From assembly GCA_900128395.1 (NCBI GenBank), contig LT649245.1, positions 1-60,092 of the forward strand: 60,092 bases of DNA, given 5' to 3'. Of the stretch, positions 9,800 to 19,157 are shown one piece after another. Position numbers and translations under genes: made by a program. Within the stretch, counting starts at the first letter, position 1. Every line of letters begins with the position of its first letter. The notes under the pieces were generated by a model. The model ran no database searches. It saw only the letters and a program-made list of their open reading frames with translations, and was not told the origin of the DNA. This DNA comes from Stramenopiles sp. TOSAG23-2. Lineage: Eukaryota > Sar.

Positions 9800-10747
9800 A
9801 TGTTGAAATTACTAGTGAAAAATACAAGGACCATGGCAATTCGTTGTCGTGGTAGTTATAATATAATTAAGAATAATAATAATATGAAGATAATAAAACG
9901 TGGTATGGCAAAGAAAAAAGGTCGTAATCAACAACAACAAAAAGGGAGGAAAGGTAAACGTGGAGCATCTAGGAAAAAGATTATGGGTCCGACATTAAAG
10001 AAAGCATTAGCAGATCATGAAAAATACTCGAAACTGAATAAAAGTGATGTACCAGGATATATTATGTCTTCTAATGCGCAAGCTGCTAATAAAGGAATTT
10101 TTAAAGACTTTATGAAATTGGAAACTACTTTACCACACGATTTAAGAGTCATTAAACGAAGAAAGCGTGATAAAAATTTTATGGAAGATGTCGACAAGAT
10201 AAAAGTCAAACCGCATGGTATTATGGAAGATATGTATGAATGGTATACACCACCAGTGCGGAAAACAATGTTAACCCCACATTTTACAAATCGTGGTGGT
10301 GTGGAGAATTCAGGTGGGCGTATTAAATACATGCACAGTATGCATGAAAATATGATTAAAATGGAAGGTTTTCAAAGGCAATTTAATCGTTTATCAGATT
10401 ATCGTCATAATCGGGGGTTTAAAGAAAAACCGTTTAAATTAAAAAAGATTGAACGAAGTAAAAAAATATCTGCAAAAAATGCAAAAGCAGCTTTGGCAAC
10501 ATTAAATTATTTAGAATTTATGAAAGAAAGTAGAATAGCGTCAAAACATCGTCGTAAAGAATTTTTAGCTAGTTTTGAACGATTTGGTGAACAAGAAGAT
10601 GAAGATGAAAGTAATGATGATGATAGTAGTGGAAATCAACAAGGTATTAGTAAATTTGATTTTTCCATCTTAGGTAGTGCAAGTAAATCATCTAAAATAC
10701 GATATGCACCTAATGATAATAATAATAATGATGATAGGAAGAAATAG
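9800..10747 (+). CDS. Very basic protein with a mitochondrial-type leader, hypothetical (315 residues)
   Basis: The ATG at 9800 starts a leader with Arg, Lys, Ser and Thr but no acidic residue over ~36 residues (MLKLLVKNTRTMAIRCRGSY), typical of mitochondrial targeting. A Gln/Lys/Arg patch follows (QQQQKGRKGKRGASRKK). The body is Lys/Arg-rich and contains YEWYTPPVRKTMLTPHFTNR. The last ~50 residues are acidic then Asn/Asp-rich (EQEDEDESNDDDSSGN, NDNNNNDDRKK). Composition and size would suit a mitochondrial ribosomal or assembly protein, but I recognise no family. The stop codon TAG is at 10745-10747. A 78-bp tandem repeat begins at the 3' end without changing the product. Confidence 0.65.
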   Translation: MLKLLVKNTRTMAIRCRGSYNIIKNNNNMKIIKRGMAKKKGRNQQQQKGRKGKRGASRKKIMGPTLKKALADHEKYSKLNKSDVPGYIMSSNAQAANKGIFKDFMKLETTLPHDLRVIKRRKRDKNFMEDVDKIKVKPHGIMEDMYEWYTPPVRKTMLTPHFTNRGGVENSGGRIKYMHSMHENMIKMEGFQRQFNRLSDYRHNRGFKEKPFKLKKIERSKKISAKNAKAALATLNYLEFMKESRIASKHRRKEFLASFERFGEQEDEDESNDDDSSGNQQGISKFDFSILGSASKSSKIRYAPNDNNNNDDRKK

Positions 10748-10827
10748 TGAGGTAGTGCAAGTAAATCATCTAAAATACGATATGCACCTAATGATAATAA
10801 TAATAATGATGATAGGAAGAAATAGTG
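10672..10827. repeat. Exact tandem duplication, period 78
   Basis: The last 76 coding bases and stop of the 9800 gene (10672-10749) are repeated at 10750-10827, in the 3' flank. A TG microsatellite follows the second copy. Confidence 0.95.
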
Positions 10828-11404
10828 TGTGTGTGTGTGTGAAAGATGTGAGATCTTCCCATATATGATATGTGTATCTGTATATCATACTGTATAAGAT
10901 GTGTTGTATTAAAATTTAGTATTAATAAATAGCACTGATGGAAAAATTTAGCCTGATTCCACTGATGGTACATGTATTAATACTATTTCGAACTATAACT
11001 GGCTAATGGATGCTTGAAATTTTCATCATTGTATTACACAAAAACGCGACGAAAGATGGAAAAGGCTGACGGATTGCCAGATTGCCAAAAAATCCAAAAT
11101 CCATTTTATAGAATCATACCCATTCTTCAGTACCAGGTACTAATTTACCTGTAAATACTCCTCCTCGTTCTTCTTGCCCTCCTCCTCCAGCAGCCCTCCT
11201 AAAATCTAGACTCAACTTGAAGAAGAGATATAAATCTAGAATAAAGATACAAATATATATATATTATCACACAAGTCGTCTAACCTATAGCAAGTCTACA
11301 AACAAGATCATCATCATCATCTACAAAAGCATATTTTGATACAAACATTTATACCATACGTACATATCATTTTATTATTATTACACAATATACCAATCAA
11401 AAAC
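10828..11404. other. Intergenic, nothing recognised
   Basis: A (TG)n tract follows the preceding gene, then AT-rich spacer. Around 11150-11200 is a pyrimidine-rich stretch (CTCCTCCTCGTTCTTCTTGC). The bases before 11405 are the likely 5' leader of the next gene. Confidence 0.4.
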
Positions 11405-13223
11405 ATGGGTGGTAATATTTCTTTAGGGAAAAAAACATGTGATATTCCATCAAACTTACCGCATGGACAAGAAATCACATTAGATTTTTTACAAAAATAT
11501 TGGAGTAAAGATATTACTTCACTAAAGGTTGAACAGCTGATGGTTGTTACAAGAGTAGTTGATGGTGAGGGAATTGAAAAAGCAGATGGTGGTGGAGCGT
11601 CCGGTCCTTCTATTGTACGTTTACGGCTAACTTGGGCAGACGGGCAATTCAGTGATGAGCAACCCGAAACGGCCATTGCAAAGACGGAGATACTAACAAA
11701 AAATCCAAAATTCCCATTGGTCCAACGATTATGGTTTGCCAAGAACAAGTTTTATCACGTGGAACTTCAAGCAAATGAACGTAATTTTTACCATGTCAAT
11801 GGCAAAAAAGCAGTTGCAAATGGCTATTCAATGCCTAAAACCTATGTTAGTCTCCGTTCCCATGACGCAATTAAACGTCCTACTGATAACCAAATAATTT
11901 TCTGGGATAAACGTGTTGATTTTAATACTTGTAATATCATGGAAGATATGTCTGGCTTTAAATCCCCTCCACAACGTAAGTAGCCCTTAAAACCATATAT
12001 AGTAGAAATGCTCTGTCTCTCTCTAACATATCACTCTTTCATATACGCTACGCTCTTTACAGAACAAAATCTACCTCAAGACAAAGTAATTGCAGCGTTG
12101 GAAAATATGGCAATACTTCATGCAACGTATTGGGATAGAATGGATGAGTATGAATGGACACCAAGCAACAAAAAATTGGTGAAAGAGTGCGCATGGCTTC
12201 AACGTTTACTACGCTCTTTACAGAACAAAATCTACCTCAAGACAAAGTAATTGCAGCGTTGGAAAATATGGCAATACTTCATGCAACGTATTGGGATAGA
12301 ATGGATGAGTATGAATGGACACCAAGCAACAAAAAATTGGTGAAAGAGTGCGCATGGCTTCAACGTTTAATTCTTGGTATGGATACGGGAAATATGTTTA
12401 ACAAGACACAGTTAACTTTCCATAAGGACAAAGCATTGGAAAAATACATCAAAGATTATACTAGTACAGCACCTGGTCGAGGCACAGAGGTTTGGAAACG
12501 ATTCCTGGGTAATGACAGCGAGATGCCATTGACTGACCCTAAATGTGTAGAAGCGTTTGAAGCGTTAAAAGTGGCAATGGCTGATGAAGCGGTTCAAAAA
12601 CGTATATTTGAAAATCTTACGCCATTAACAATGTGTCATGGTGACTGTCATGGATGGAATCATATGTTTCCAACAGATTCAAATAGTGATTCATCAAGAG
12701 CAGTCGTGGCAGTTGATTTTGGTTTTGTTGGTGAAGGGCGCCCAGCTTGGGATCTTGCATATTTCTTCGCTATGTCGGTTGATGCTTCTAATTTTAAGAA
12801 TGAAGTTGCCGCATTGAAAGCATATTACGCTAAATTAACAAGTGTATCGGAACAAATTGGTGGAAAATTTAACCCTAGCGAGTATTCATATGAGGAGTTT
12901 GAAACTGATTTCTTTTGTGGTGGAATTGCATATGCCATTAAAACCGTTAATAATGCTGGGATTTTTGATACAAAAGCTTTAGTTGTACAAGCCAATAAAA
13001 AAGATGGTGGGAAAGGCGAAAGCTTAAGTTGGAATATTTGTAGTATGGGTCAACGCATGTGTATTAGAACGAAGACATATTATGAGAATGGAGTATTTTT
13101 TGTAGTATGGGTCAACGCATGTGTATTAGAACGAAGACATATTATGAGAATGGAGTATTTGATAAAATTGCTGGGAAGAAGGGTGCTACTACAGTTAATA
13201 AACTATCCGCAGGCAGTGTATAA
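11405..13223 (+). CDS. CHK/ecdysteroid-kinase-like small-molecule phosphotransferase, one intron, frame broken by duplications
   Basis: Exon 1 begins at the ATG at 11405 (MGGNISLGKKTCDIP; a glycine at position 2 could be myristoylated) and ends at 11975 before GTAAGT. Exon 2 begins after an acceptor TTTACAG. The kinase-fold core has CHGDCHGWNHMF (the HGDxHxxN catalytic loop) and VAVDFGFVGEGRPAWDLAYFF (metal-binding DFG-like motif). Together these are diagnostic of APH/CHK-type kinases (EcKL, DUF1679-like). EDMSGFKSPP in exon 1 is the usual E-D-x(2) N-lobe block. A 161-bp tandem duplication includes the acceptor; using the second acceptor (exon starting 12224) gives one continuous frame. A second duplication of 62 bp near 13037 shifts the frame. 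Removing it restores a C-terminus ending at the TAA 13221-13223; as assembled the frame runs on to 13227. The substrate is unknown. Confidence 0.82.
11976..12223 (+). other. Intron of the CHK-like kinase gene (longer form using the duplicated acceptor)
   Basis: The donor is AAC|GTAAGTAG at 11976. Two identical acceptors, CTCTTTACAG|AACAAAATC, end at 12062 and 12223. Splicing to the first gives an 87-bp intron but a frameshift 161 bp later; splicing to the second gives a 248-bp intron and an open frame. Phase is 1 in both. Confidence 0.8.
12048..12369. repeat. Exact tandem duplication, period 161, containing a splice acceptor
   Basis: Copies at 12048-12208 and 12209-12369 are identical and include the polypyrimidine tract and AG of the intron plus the start of exon 2. 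The period is not a multiple of three. Confidence 0.95.
13037..13160. repeat. Exact tandem duplication, period 62
   Basis: Copies at 13037-13098 and 13099-13160 lie near the 3' end of the CHK-like kinase gene. The period is not a multiple of three and shifts the last ~30 codons out of frame. Confidence 0.95.
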
Positions 13224-13234
13224 TTGAATGCACA

Positions 13235-13445
13235 TCACATCATATATATAATGTTCTCTTACTCATATATTACATCATATATATAATATATGAGTAAGAG
13301 AAATAATATATAACACATAATAATACGTACTCGTAATATTTATAAGAGAGGGAGAGGTTCAGTATTGAGCATATTATTTACCATGGGAAGTAAAATTATT
13401 ACAGACAGTATAAAATAACTTTTTAGATTTTAACCATCATCATTA
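13235..13445. repeat. Convergent intergenic region with hairpin and dispersed repeat words
   Basis: A near-perfect hairpin at ~13255-13303 pairs TTCTCTTACTCATATATTA with its complement TAATATATGAGTAAGAGAA. The flank CACATCATATATATAATG plus hairpin arm recurs in inverted form at ~53741-53770. Bases ~13362-13408 match 5383-5432 inverted. TTTAGATTTTAACCATC at ~13424-13440 recurs near 24282 and, inverted, near 53855. This spacer lies between two convergent genes. Confidence 0.65.
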
Positions 13446-13489
13446 TTCGTAAAAAATATTAAAAAATAAAAATACACACGCATGCTCGC

Positions 13490-13691
13490 ACACACTACAT
13501 CTTCGACGCTACTTTCTGTTTTTTTAAATCGTATCTTGGAATTTCCCCTTTATCCATTAATTCTTGAAAGGCATCCATTAAGACCTCGTGACACACTACA
13601 TCTTCGACGCTACTTTCTGTTTTTTTAAATCGTATCTTGGAATTTCCCCTTTATCCATTAATTCTTGAAAGGCATCAGTTAAGACCTCGTG
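13490..13691. repeat. Near-exact tandem duplication, period 101
   Basis: Copies at 13490-13590 and 13591-13691 differ by two adjacent bases. The second is the real 3' end of the SDR gene; the first repeats the same C-terminal codons and stop outside it. Confidence 0.92.
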
Positions 13692-14603
13692 AATTGTTTT
13701 TACTTTAACATTTAACGAATTCATTTTCGTTAAATCATATTGTGTCGGCATTGCTTTTTCTTCATCTTTGTACAATTTTTTTGTTGGAATTTCATACGAT
13801 GGAATGAATGTTTTCCAAACTCTCATTAAATCTTCTAAATGTAAAGATTCAACGACTGATAAAAATCTTCCATGAAATCCATCACCTTGCTCGTAACTAG
13901 CAATATGTTGTGCAGCACAGTCTCTAACATCAATCATGCTAAAACTGTCATTAATGATCGATTTGAAAACTACTCCTGAAACCATCGCTTTCAAATTACG
14001 GTTTGTGGCATTAATATTAGGTCCTAAATATGGACCGTATACCATCGTGGGTAAAATTATTGTCAATCGAATATTATTTGCATTACAAAATTTTTCTAAA
14101 TTTCGTTCACACACAACTTTTGCCGCATTATACCATTTTCCTTGTTTCCTAGCTGTCTCTACATCCGTATAATGTTCTTCTGTCTTAATTGCAGGGGTTA
14201 CATTTGGATTTGTAGCTGTCAAGGATGATGTGAAACAAATACATTTCACTGAATTAGTTTTTTTCACAGCACTCATTAAATAATCTGTACCTACAACACT
14301 TGGTGTAAAAACTGTTTCTTCCGTATTCCTTCCATTACTTGGCAAGGATGCTGCAACATGAAAAACAACTTCGGCATTTGCAACTGGCGCATCGAATGAA
14401 TGTTCAGTCATCAAATCTGATTGAAACAGGTTTAGCCGTGAAGAAGCATGATTCAAACTTTTCAAATGATCCACTTTTTCTGGATTGTTTAATTCACGTA
14501 CAGTAGCATTGACAATATAACCTTTGTCTAACAATTGTTTGCAAATATGCGATGCTATAAATCCTGACGCACCCGTCACACATGCAATTTTATTATTCTC
14601 CAT
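13596..14603 (-). CDS. Extended SDR (dihydroflavonol/cinnamoyl-CoA-reductase-like), peroxisomal-type C-terminus
   Basis: The ATG at 14603 begins MENNKIACVTGASGFIASHI, whose TGxxGFxxxH is the NAD(P)-binding motif of extended short-chain dehydrogenases. The catalytic YxxxK is WYNAAKVVCE, preceded by CFTSSL. LPTMVYGPYLGPN is the substrate-loop block of the DFR/CCR/epimerase group, and IDVRDCAAQHIASYE is another conserved stretch. At 335 residues it is full length. Substrates in this group include flavanonols, cinnamoyl-CoA, ketones and aldehydes, so the reaction here is unspecified reduction or epimerisation. The protein ends ASKM; -SKM is a recognised variant PTS1, so peroxisomal import is plausible (inference). 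Both tandem copies of the 3' end encode the same tail. The 5' end is also duplicated, in the upstream flank. Confidence 0.9.
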   Translation of the reverse strand: MENNKIACVTGASGFIASHICKQLLDKGYIVNATVRELNNPEKVDHLKSLNHASSRLNLFQSDLMTEHSFDAPVANAEVVFHVAASLPSNGRNTEETVFTPSVVGTDYLMSAVKKTNSVKCICFTSSLTATNPNVTPAIKTEEHYTDVETARKQGKWYNAAKVVCERNLEKFCNANNIRLTIILPTMVYGPYLGPNINATNRNLKAMVSGVVFKSIINDSFSMIDVRDCAAQHIASYEQGDGFHGRFLSVVESLHLEDLMRVWKTFIPSYEIPTKKLYKDEEKAMPTQYDLTKMNSLNVKVKTIHEVLTDAFQELMDKGEIPRYDLKKQKVASKM

Positions 14604-14838
14604 TTGAGCTATTATATTTTGTTGATACTACAATAATATTTGCTGATATGTTTCGTTGTATGTATGTATATAGTATTACATAAATCTTTGCAAATATGCG
14701 ATGCTATAAATCCTGACGCACCCGTCACACATGCAATTTTATTATTCTCCATTTGAGCTATTATATTTTGTTGATACTACAATAATATTTGCTGATATGT
14801 TTCGTTGTATGTATGTATATAGTATTACATAAATCTTT
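14538..14838. repeat. Exact tandem duplication, period 149
   Basis: The first ~22 codons of the SDR gene and its 5' flank (14538-14686) are repeated at 14687-14838, giving an orphan start codon and N-terminus upstream of the real gene. Confidence 0.95.
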
Positions 14839-15484
14839 ATTATATATTATACCTGGTACATTGATGGACAAGCATACAAGTACCCTATATGGTTTCATAA
14901 ATGGCCAAATAATGGCCACGAGCTAGCATCACACAGCACTCACTACAATTTGCTAGCACATACACACCATTAGTAATGCTATTCCATGCTAAGTTCAAAA
15001 TTGTCCGGAGCAGGCACACAGGATGGGCTAAAAAACATCAATAAATTATATCGATACACTATTGGAAAATGGGTCTCACTTTTTCCAGTAGCATCACATA
15101 GCATATATGCTAAGTTCAAAATTGGCCGGAGCGCACACACAGCATGGGCTAAAAAACATCAATAAATTACATTGATACACTATTACACTCACTCTTTCTA
15201 GTAGCATTACATAGGATTACATCGTATTATATAGTTAATCAATAGTAATTAGTCTACATAAAGTATAAGTGGCCATTCGACCACCCCCTACAGGACAGGA
15301 AGGGGGGAGTAAGACTGAGAAACAAACACCAACAACCAAAAATATTCATTTTTTATTATTTTCAACAACACCACAGAAATAAAGTAGAACAACAACAACA
15401 ACGGAAAGAGTAGAACTAGAACAACAACGGAAAATTCGACCTAGAACAAGAACAGAAAAGTAGAACTAGGAAAAAAGAAAAACA
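14839..15484. other. Intergenic with two diverged direct repeats
   Basis: Two diverged ~75-bp repeats lie at ~14990-15066 and ~15111-15186, sharing TAAGTTCAAAATTG, GGGCTAAAAAACATCAATAA and a GATACACTATT end. Unlike the exact duplications elsewhere they carry many differences, so they look like genuine old repeats. A run of (ACAAC)-like words at 15390-15430 is probably the leader of the next gene. Confidence 0.55.
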
Positions 15485-18128
15485 ATGGGAAAGATAGCTC
15501 GTGTCAGTGCTAGGCGTTTGGCATATGACCAAATGAAAGCAGAGCGTAAACAATATATATTAATTGCAAATAATAATAATAATGTAAACAAAAAACAATT
15601 AAGTGAGAATGATATTAATCATTTTATGAAAAACATTGCTAGGCGTTTGGCATATGACCAAATGAAAGCAGAGCGTAAACAATATATATTAATTGCAAAT
15701 AATAATAATAATGTAAACAAAAAACAATTAAGTGAGAATGATATTAATCATTTTATGAAAAACATTGATAAAAATAATACATCGTATTTTGGATTGGTAA
15801 AGTTGAGACAAATAAATCTAGACACACTATTTATGTATGAATCCGTTGAAATCACATTACTGCAATATGCTTGTATGAAAGGAAGAGATAGTATTGTGAT
15901 GAATCTATTACGAGCTAATGCAAATCCAATAATTAGAAATAGAAAAGAAATATTTCATAGTAAAAAACAACAACAGGTAAAAAATCATCATCATGATATA
16001 TTAATATCTTCTTTCATACGAAAAATTGGATATTTTTTATCCTCTTTAAATTTAAGATATACGACATATCTCATGAATCAAATCGTTTCCATGCGAGATG
16101 CTGGAAATAAATATTTCTCTAATAATGATAATAATAACAACAATAAAATTTGTCATTTGTGTAAAGATGTAATTAATAAAAATGAAGCGTGTATATATAA
16201 TAATTGTAATAATAATGATGATGAATCATTAATAACGCAAGAAAAACATATTATATGTGAATATTGTTTATGGGATCAACTAATAAAAAGTGATGAAATG
16301 AATGATGAAGAACCATTTGCTAATTGTCCATTTTGTATTACCAACCATGATAAAGACAATAATAATAATAATAATAACAATAATTGTGATTGTTTAATGA
16401 AAAATTTGTATGAATTTCAATCATTAAATATACATAATAATGACAACAATGATAGCAGTAGTAAAACCAAATTTCAATTATTGCAACAAAGTAAGGATAA
16501 TTTTTATAAATTACCAATAGATAAACTATGCATACGAAAAAAGAAACCGATTGAAAAAACAATGACAACAATGATAGCAGTAGTAAAACCAAATTTCAAT
16601 TATTGCAACAAAGTAAGGATAATTTTTATAAATTACCAATAGATAAACTATGCATACGAAAAAAGAAACCGATTGAAAAAACAATCAAATATAATTCAAG
16701 TAAGTCAAAAAACAATAAAAACCAACGAATGCCAAAGAAAGAATTGCGTACTATGTTAATTGGTGAAACGCAGAAAAAAAGGGTTGAAATGTTTTATCAA
16801 GCGATTGAAACAGGGAATTATTTACGTTTATTGCATATCATATATCAAGGTATCGATGTAAAAAGAAAGAATTGCGTACTATGTTAATTGGTGAAACGCA
16901 GAAAAAAAGGGTTGAAATGTTTTATCAAGCGATTGAAACAGGGAATTATTTACGTTTATTGCATATCATATATCAAGGTATCGATGTAAATATTACAGAT
17001 GAAAATGGAGAGACTGGATTATTGATGGCATCATTTCATTTACCAAAAGAAATGAATGTAGCTATATATGAAAAGAATAATAAAGCTATTCAAGATTACA
17101 TGACGAGGATTTTGGAAAACAATAATCAACATTCTGATTATAATACAATTTGTCATTATATATATTGTACAACAATATTATTAAATTGTGGTTTTGCCAA
17201 TCATAAAATACGATCTCATTATGGTATAAGCTTTGAAGATTATTTGATAACATTACCATCATCTTCCCTCCTTTTTTCATCACCATTATCTTTGTATGGA
17301 AGGAATGATATTGAAGCAATGCTCATTAATAATGGGAATAGTATCATTCTAAAAAATTTATTATCATCATCATCATTAAATAATATATCCTCCAACCACC
17401 CAGGCATAAATTTAGCATTCACAATAGATAATGCATTTAGTAATTTGTTTTTATCCAATTTAGATAAATTGTTTCAAAGCGTTCCACAAGAAAACTCTGA
17501 TAAACGAGATCAAGAAAAAAAATCATATACAAATACATGTGCACGTAGAAAATTTTTCCGAGAAAGATCTACAATGTGGATAATAAAATCAATTGAATAT
17601 ATTCTTTTCTCCTTGAAATCATCTATTGTTAATAAGATGGAAAATAAAACGGAGTCAATAAGTGGCGAAAAATCGTTACAACTTCCTTCCCATGTCTTGC
17701 CACGAATGCGTTTTTTACATTATAGTGATTCAGGAGGGAAAATGGAACCACATGTTGATTTATCAAAAAATCATATTTATTATCAACAAGGTGAAATAAA
17801 TGTTGATTTTAATGGAAAACCCAACTTAGCGATAGAATCAACGTTTACCTTTATATTACATTTACATGATTGCAATGATGGTGGTGAAACAGTTTTCTTG
17901 AAAAAACTAGGCAACAAGCACAAGCACAGGAAGAAGAAGAATACAATTGCTAATGCAACAGTTAAAGAAGAAGTGGAGGATGCAAATAGTGAAGATGATA
18001 TGGCAATAATAGCTCGAGTAAAACCAAAACGTGGACGTTTATTGATATTTCCACACAATGCACCACACCAAGGCTTACCTGTTGGTTTGGATGTTCCAAA
18101 ATTATTTTTAAGAGGAGAGTTGTTTTAA
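15485..18128 (+). CDS. Ankyrin / zinc-finger-like / 2-oxoglutarate-Fe(II) oxygenase protein, frame broken by duplications
   Basis: Read through three internal tandem duplications, this is one gene from the ATG at 15485 to the TAA at 18126-18128. The N-terminal part has an ankyrin-like stretch (ITLLQYACMKGRDSIVMNLL). A cysteine cluster follows (ICHLCKD, IICEYCLWDQ, NCPFC), with RING-like spacing interrupted by Asn runs. A second ankyrin-like block comes next (YQGIDVNITDENGETGLLMA). The C-terminal ~180 residues are a prolyl-4-hydroxylase-type oxygenase. MEPHVDLSKN gives the H-x-D iron ligands, APHQGLPVG the distal His, and KLFLRGELF the 2-oxoglutarate-binding Arg; FILHLHDCNDGGETVF is the GGET strand. 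The chemistry is therefore Fe/2OG hydroxylation; the ankyrin repeats may recruit the substrate. Duplications of 122 and 128 bp shift the frame at ~16560 and ~16860, and the 129-bp one is in frame. Confidence 0.8.
15508..15767. repeat. Exact tandem duplication, period 129
   Basis: In-frame repeat of 43 codons near the start of the ankyrin/oxygenase gene. Part of the first copy is also the 55-bp sequence found inverted at the left end of the window. Confidence 0.95.
16439..16685. repeat. Exact tandem duplication, period 122
   Basis: Lies inside the ankyrin/oxygenase gene. The period is not a multiple of three, so the frame is shifted in the second copy and the first frame stops at 16642. Confidence 0.95.
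16734..16989. repeat. Exact tandem duplication, period 128
   Basis: Lies inside the ankyrin/oxygenase gene. It repeats codons for KKELRTMLIGETQKKRVEMF and what follows up to GIDV, and shifts frame at the junction near 16861. Confidence 0.95.
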
Positions 18129-18272
18129 AAAAATAAATGGTACGAGAACACAAATTTATTTTAATTTTTTTTAAACTGTTGGTTTGGATGTTCCAAAATT
18201 ATTTTTAAGAGGAGAGTTGTTTTAAAAAAATAAATGGTACGAGAACACAAATTTATTTTAATTTTTTTTAAA
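18079..18272. repeat. Exact tandem duplication, period 97
   Basis: The last codons, stop and 3' flank of the oxygenase gene (18079-18175) are repeated at 18176-18272, downstream of the stop. Confidence 0.95.
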
Positions 18273-18410
18273 TAATTTTTTACTATCATATTTTTTAACG
18301 TTTCGTAACAGTGGGTATTTTTAAATATAAAATATAATAGTGCAATATGAGATACACGCACACAAAAACACATTTATACGAACACTCAATAATACTGGAG
18401 TAAAACCATT

Positions 18411-19157
18411 TTACTCTTCAACCAATCTATTATAGTCTAAGACTTTTTTTATTCCTGTAGATGCACATTTAATGTAAAGAATAATTGCAAAGATAAAACA
18501 TGCACCACAACCGCATATAAAGAACAATCCTAAGCTAAATGCAAATCCAAATGTTGCATATGCTTGCACTATTATACCCATGAAAAGCCATCCAACACAT
18601 GTAAGCAGCATCCACAAAGGCATCGGAACAACATATATTACATGGCTTACCCATAATCGTGTTTTACTTTTTGGTATAGTCATTAAAAATGTTATCAATA
18701 GTACCGATACTCCCATACTACAAAGTGCACACAAAAAGGAAAACACCCAAATTGCACCGGTTGCTTGATATTTCCAATTTGTATCATCATTTATTTGATC
18801 ATCCACTGGCGTAATGGTCATATTTTGCTGGGTACTGTTATTATTCGTCGTAAAGAAATTACCAACATTTTGAATAACATAAGCTGGATGATCGTTTTCT
18901 CCAAAATTTGGAGGTTCAAAATATGGTCCAATTGCAATTGATGCAACGAATGCACCAACGATACCAACATTTGTCCAATATTGTGTTAAACGATCAAATA
19001 GTTCTTCATCATTTTTTTGCATTTCAAGCATATCAATTTCGACTAAATACATTAACCTTGTCAAGAAACAACTTTTAAGAAATTTAATTTTTTTATCAAT
19101 CGATTCATCATCATTATATGGATTTGTTGTTTCCACCGGTGCAGTATGTACTTGCAT
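18411..19157 (-). CDS. Four-helix membrane protein, hypothetical (248 residues)
   Basis: The ATG at 19157 begins a ~65-residue cytosolic-looking segment. Helix 1 is at ~66-84 (VGIVGAFVASIAIGPYFEPP). A ~55-residue loop with possible N-glycosylation sites (NNNST, QNMT) follows. Three closely spaced helices lie at ~138-160 (WVFSFLCALCSMGVSVLLIT), ~174-195 (VVPMPLWMLLTCVGWLFMGI) and ~205-228 (FSLGLFFICGCGACFIFAII). The tail is short and charged. The plan of four helices with a large first extracellular loop resembles small tetraspan proteins, but no CCG motif or other family mark is present. Function is unknown. The gene converges on the oxygenase gene. Confidence 0.7.
   Translation of the reverse strand: MQVHTAPVETTNPYNDDESIDKKIKFLKSCFLTRLMYLVEIDMLEMQKNDEELFDRLTQYWTNVGIVGAFVASIAIGPYFEPPNFGENDHPAYVIQNVGNFFTTNNNSTQQNMTITPVDDQINDDTNWKYQATGAIWVFSFLCALCSMGVSVLLITFLMTIPKSKTRLWVSHVIYVVPMPLWMLLTCVGWLFMGIIVQAYATFGFAFSLGLFFICGCGACFIFAIILYIKCASTGIKKVLDYNRLVEE

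Noticed and set aside
10677-10868. 63-codon frame with two identical halves
   Set aside because: It is only the 78-bp tandem duplication read in another frame.
12008-12250. Separate 80-codon frame starting inside the intron
   Set aside because: It is intron plus the first copy of the duplicated exon start, not an independent gene.
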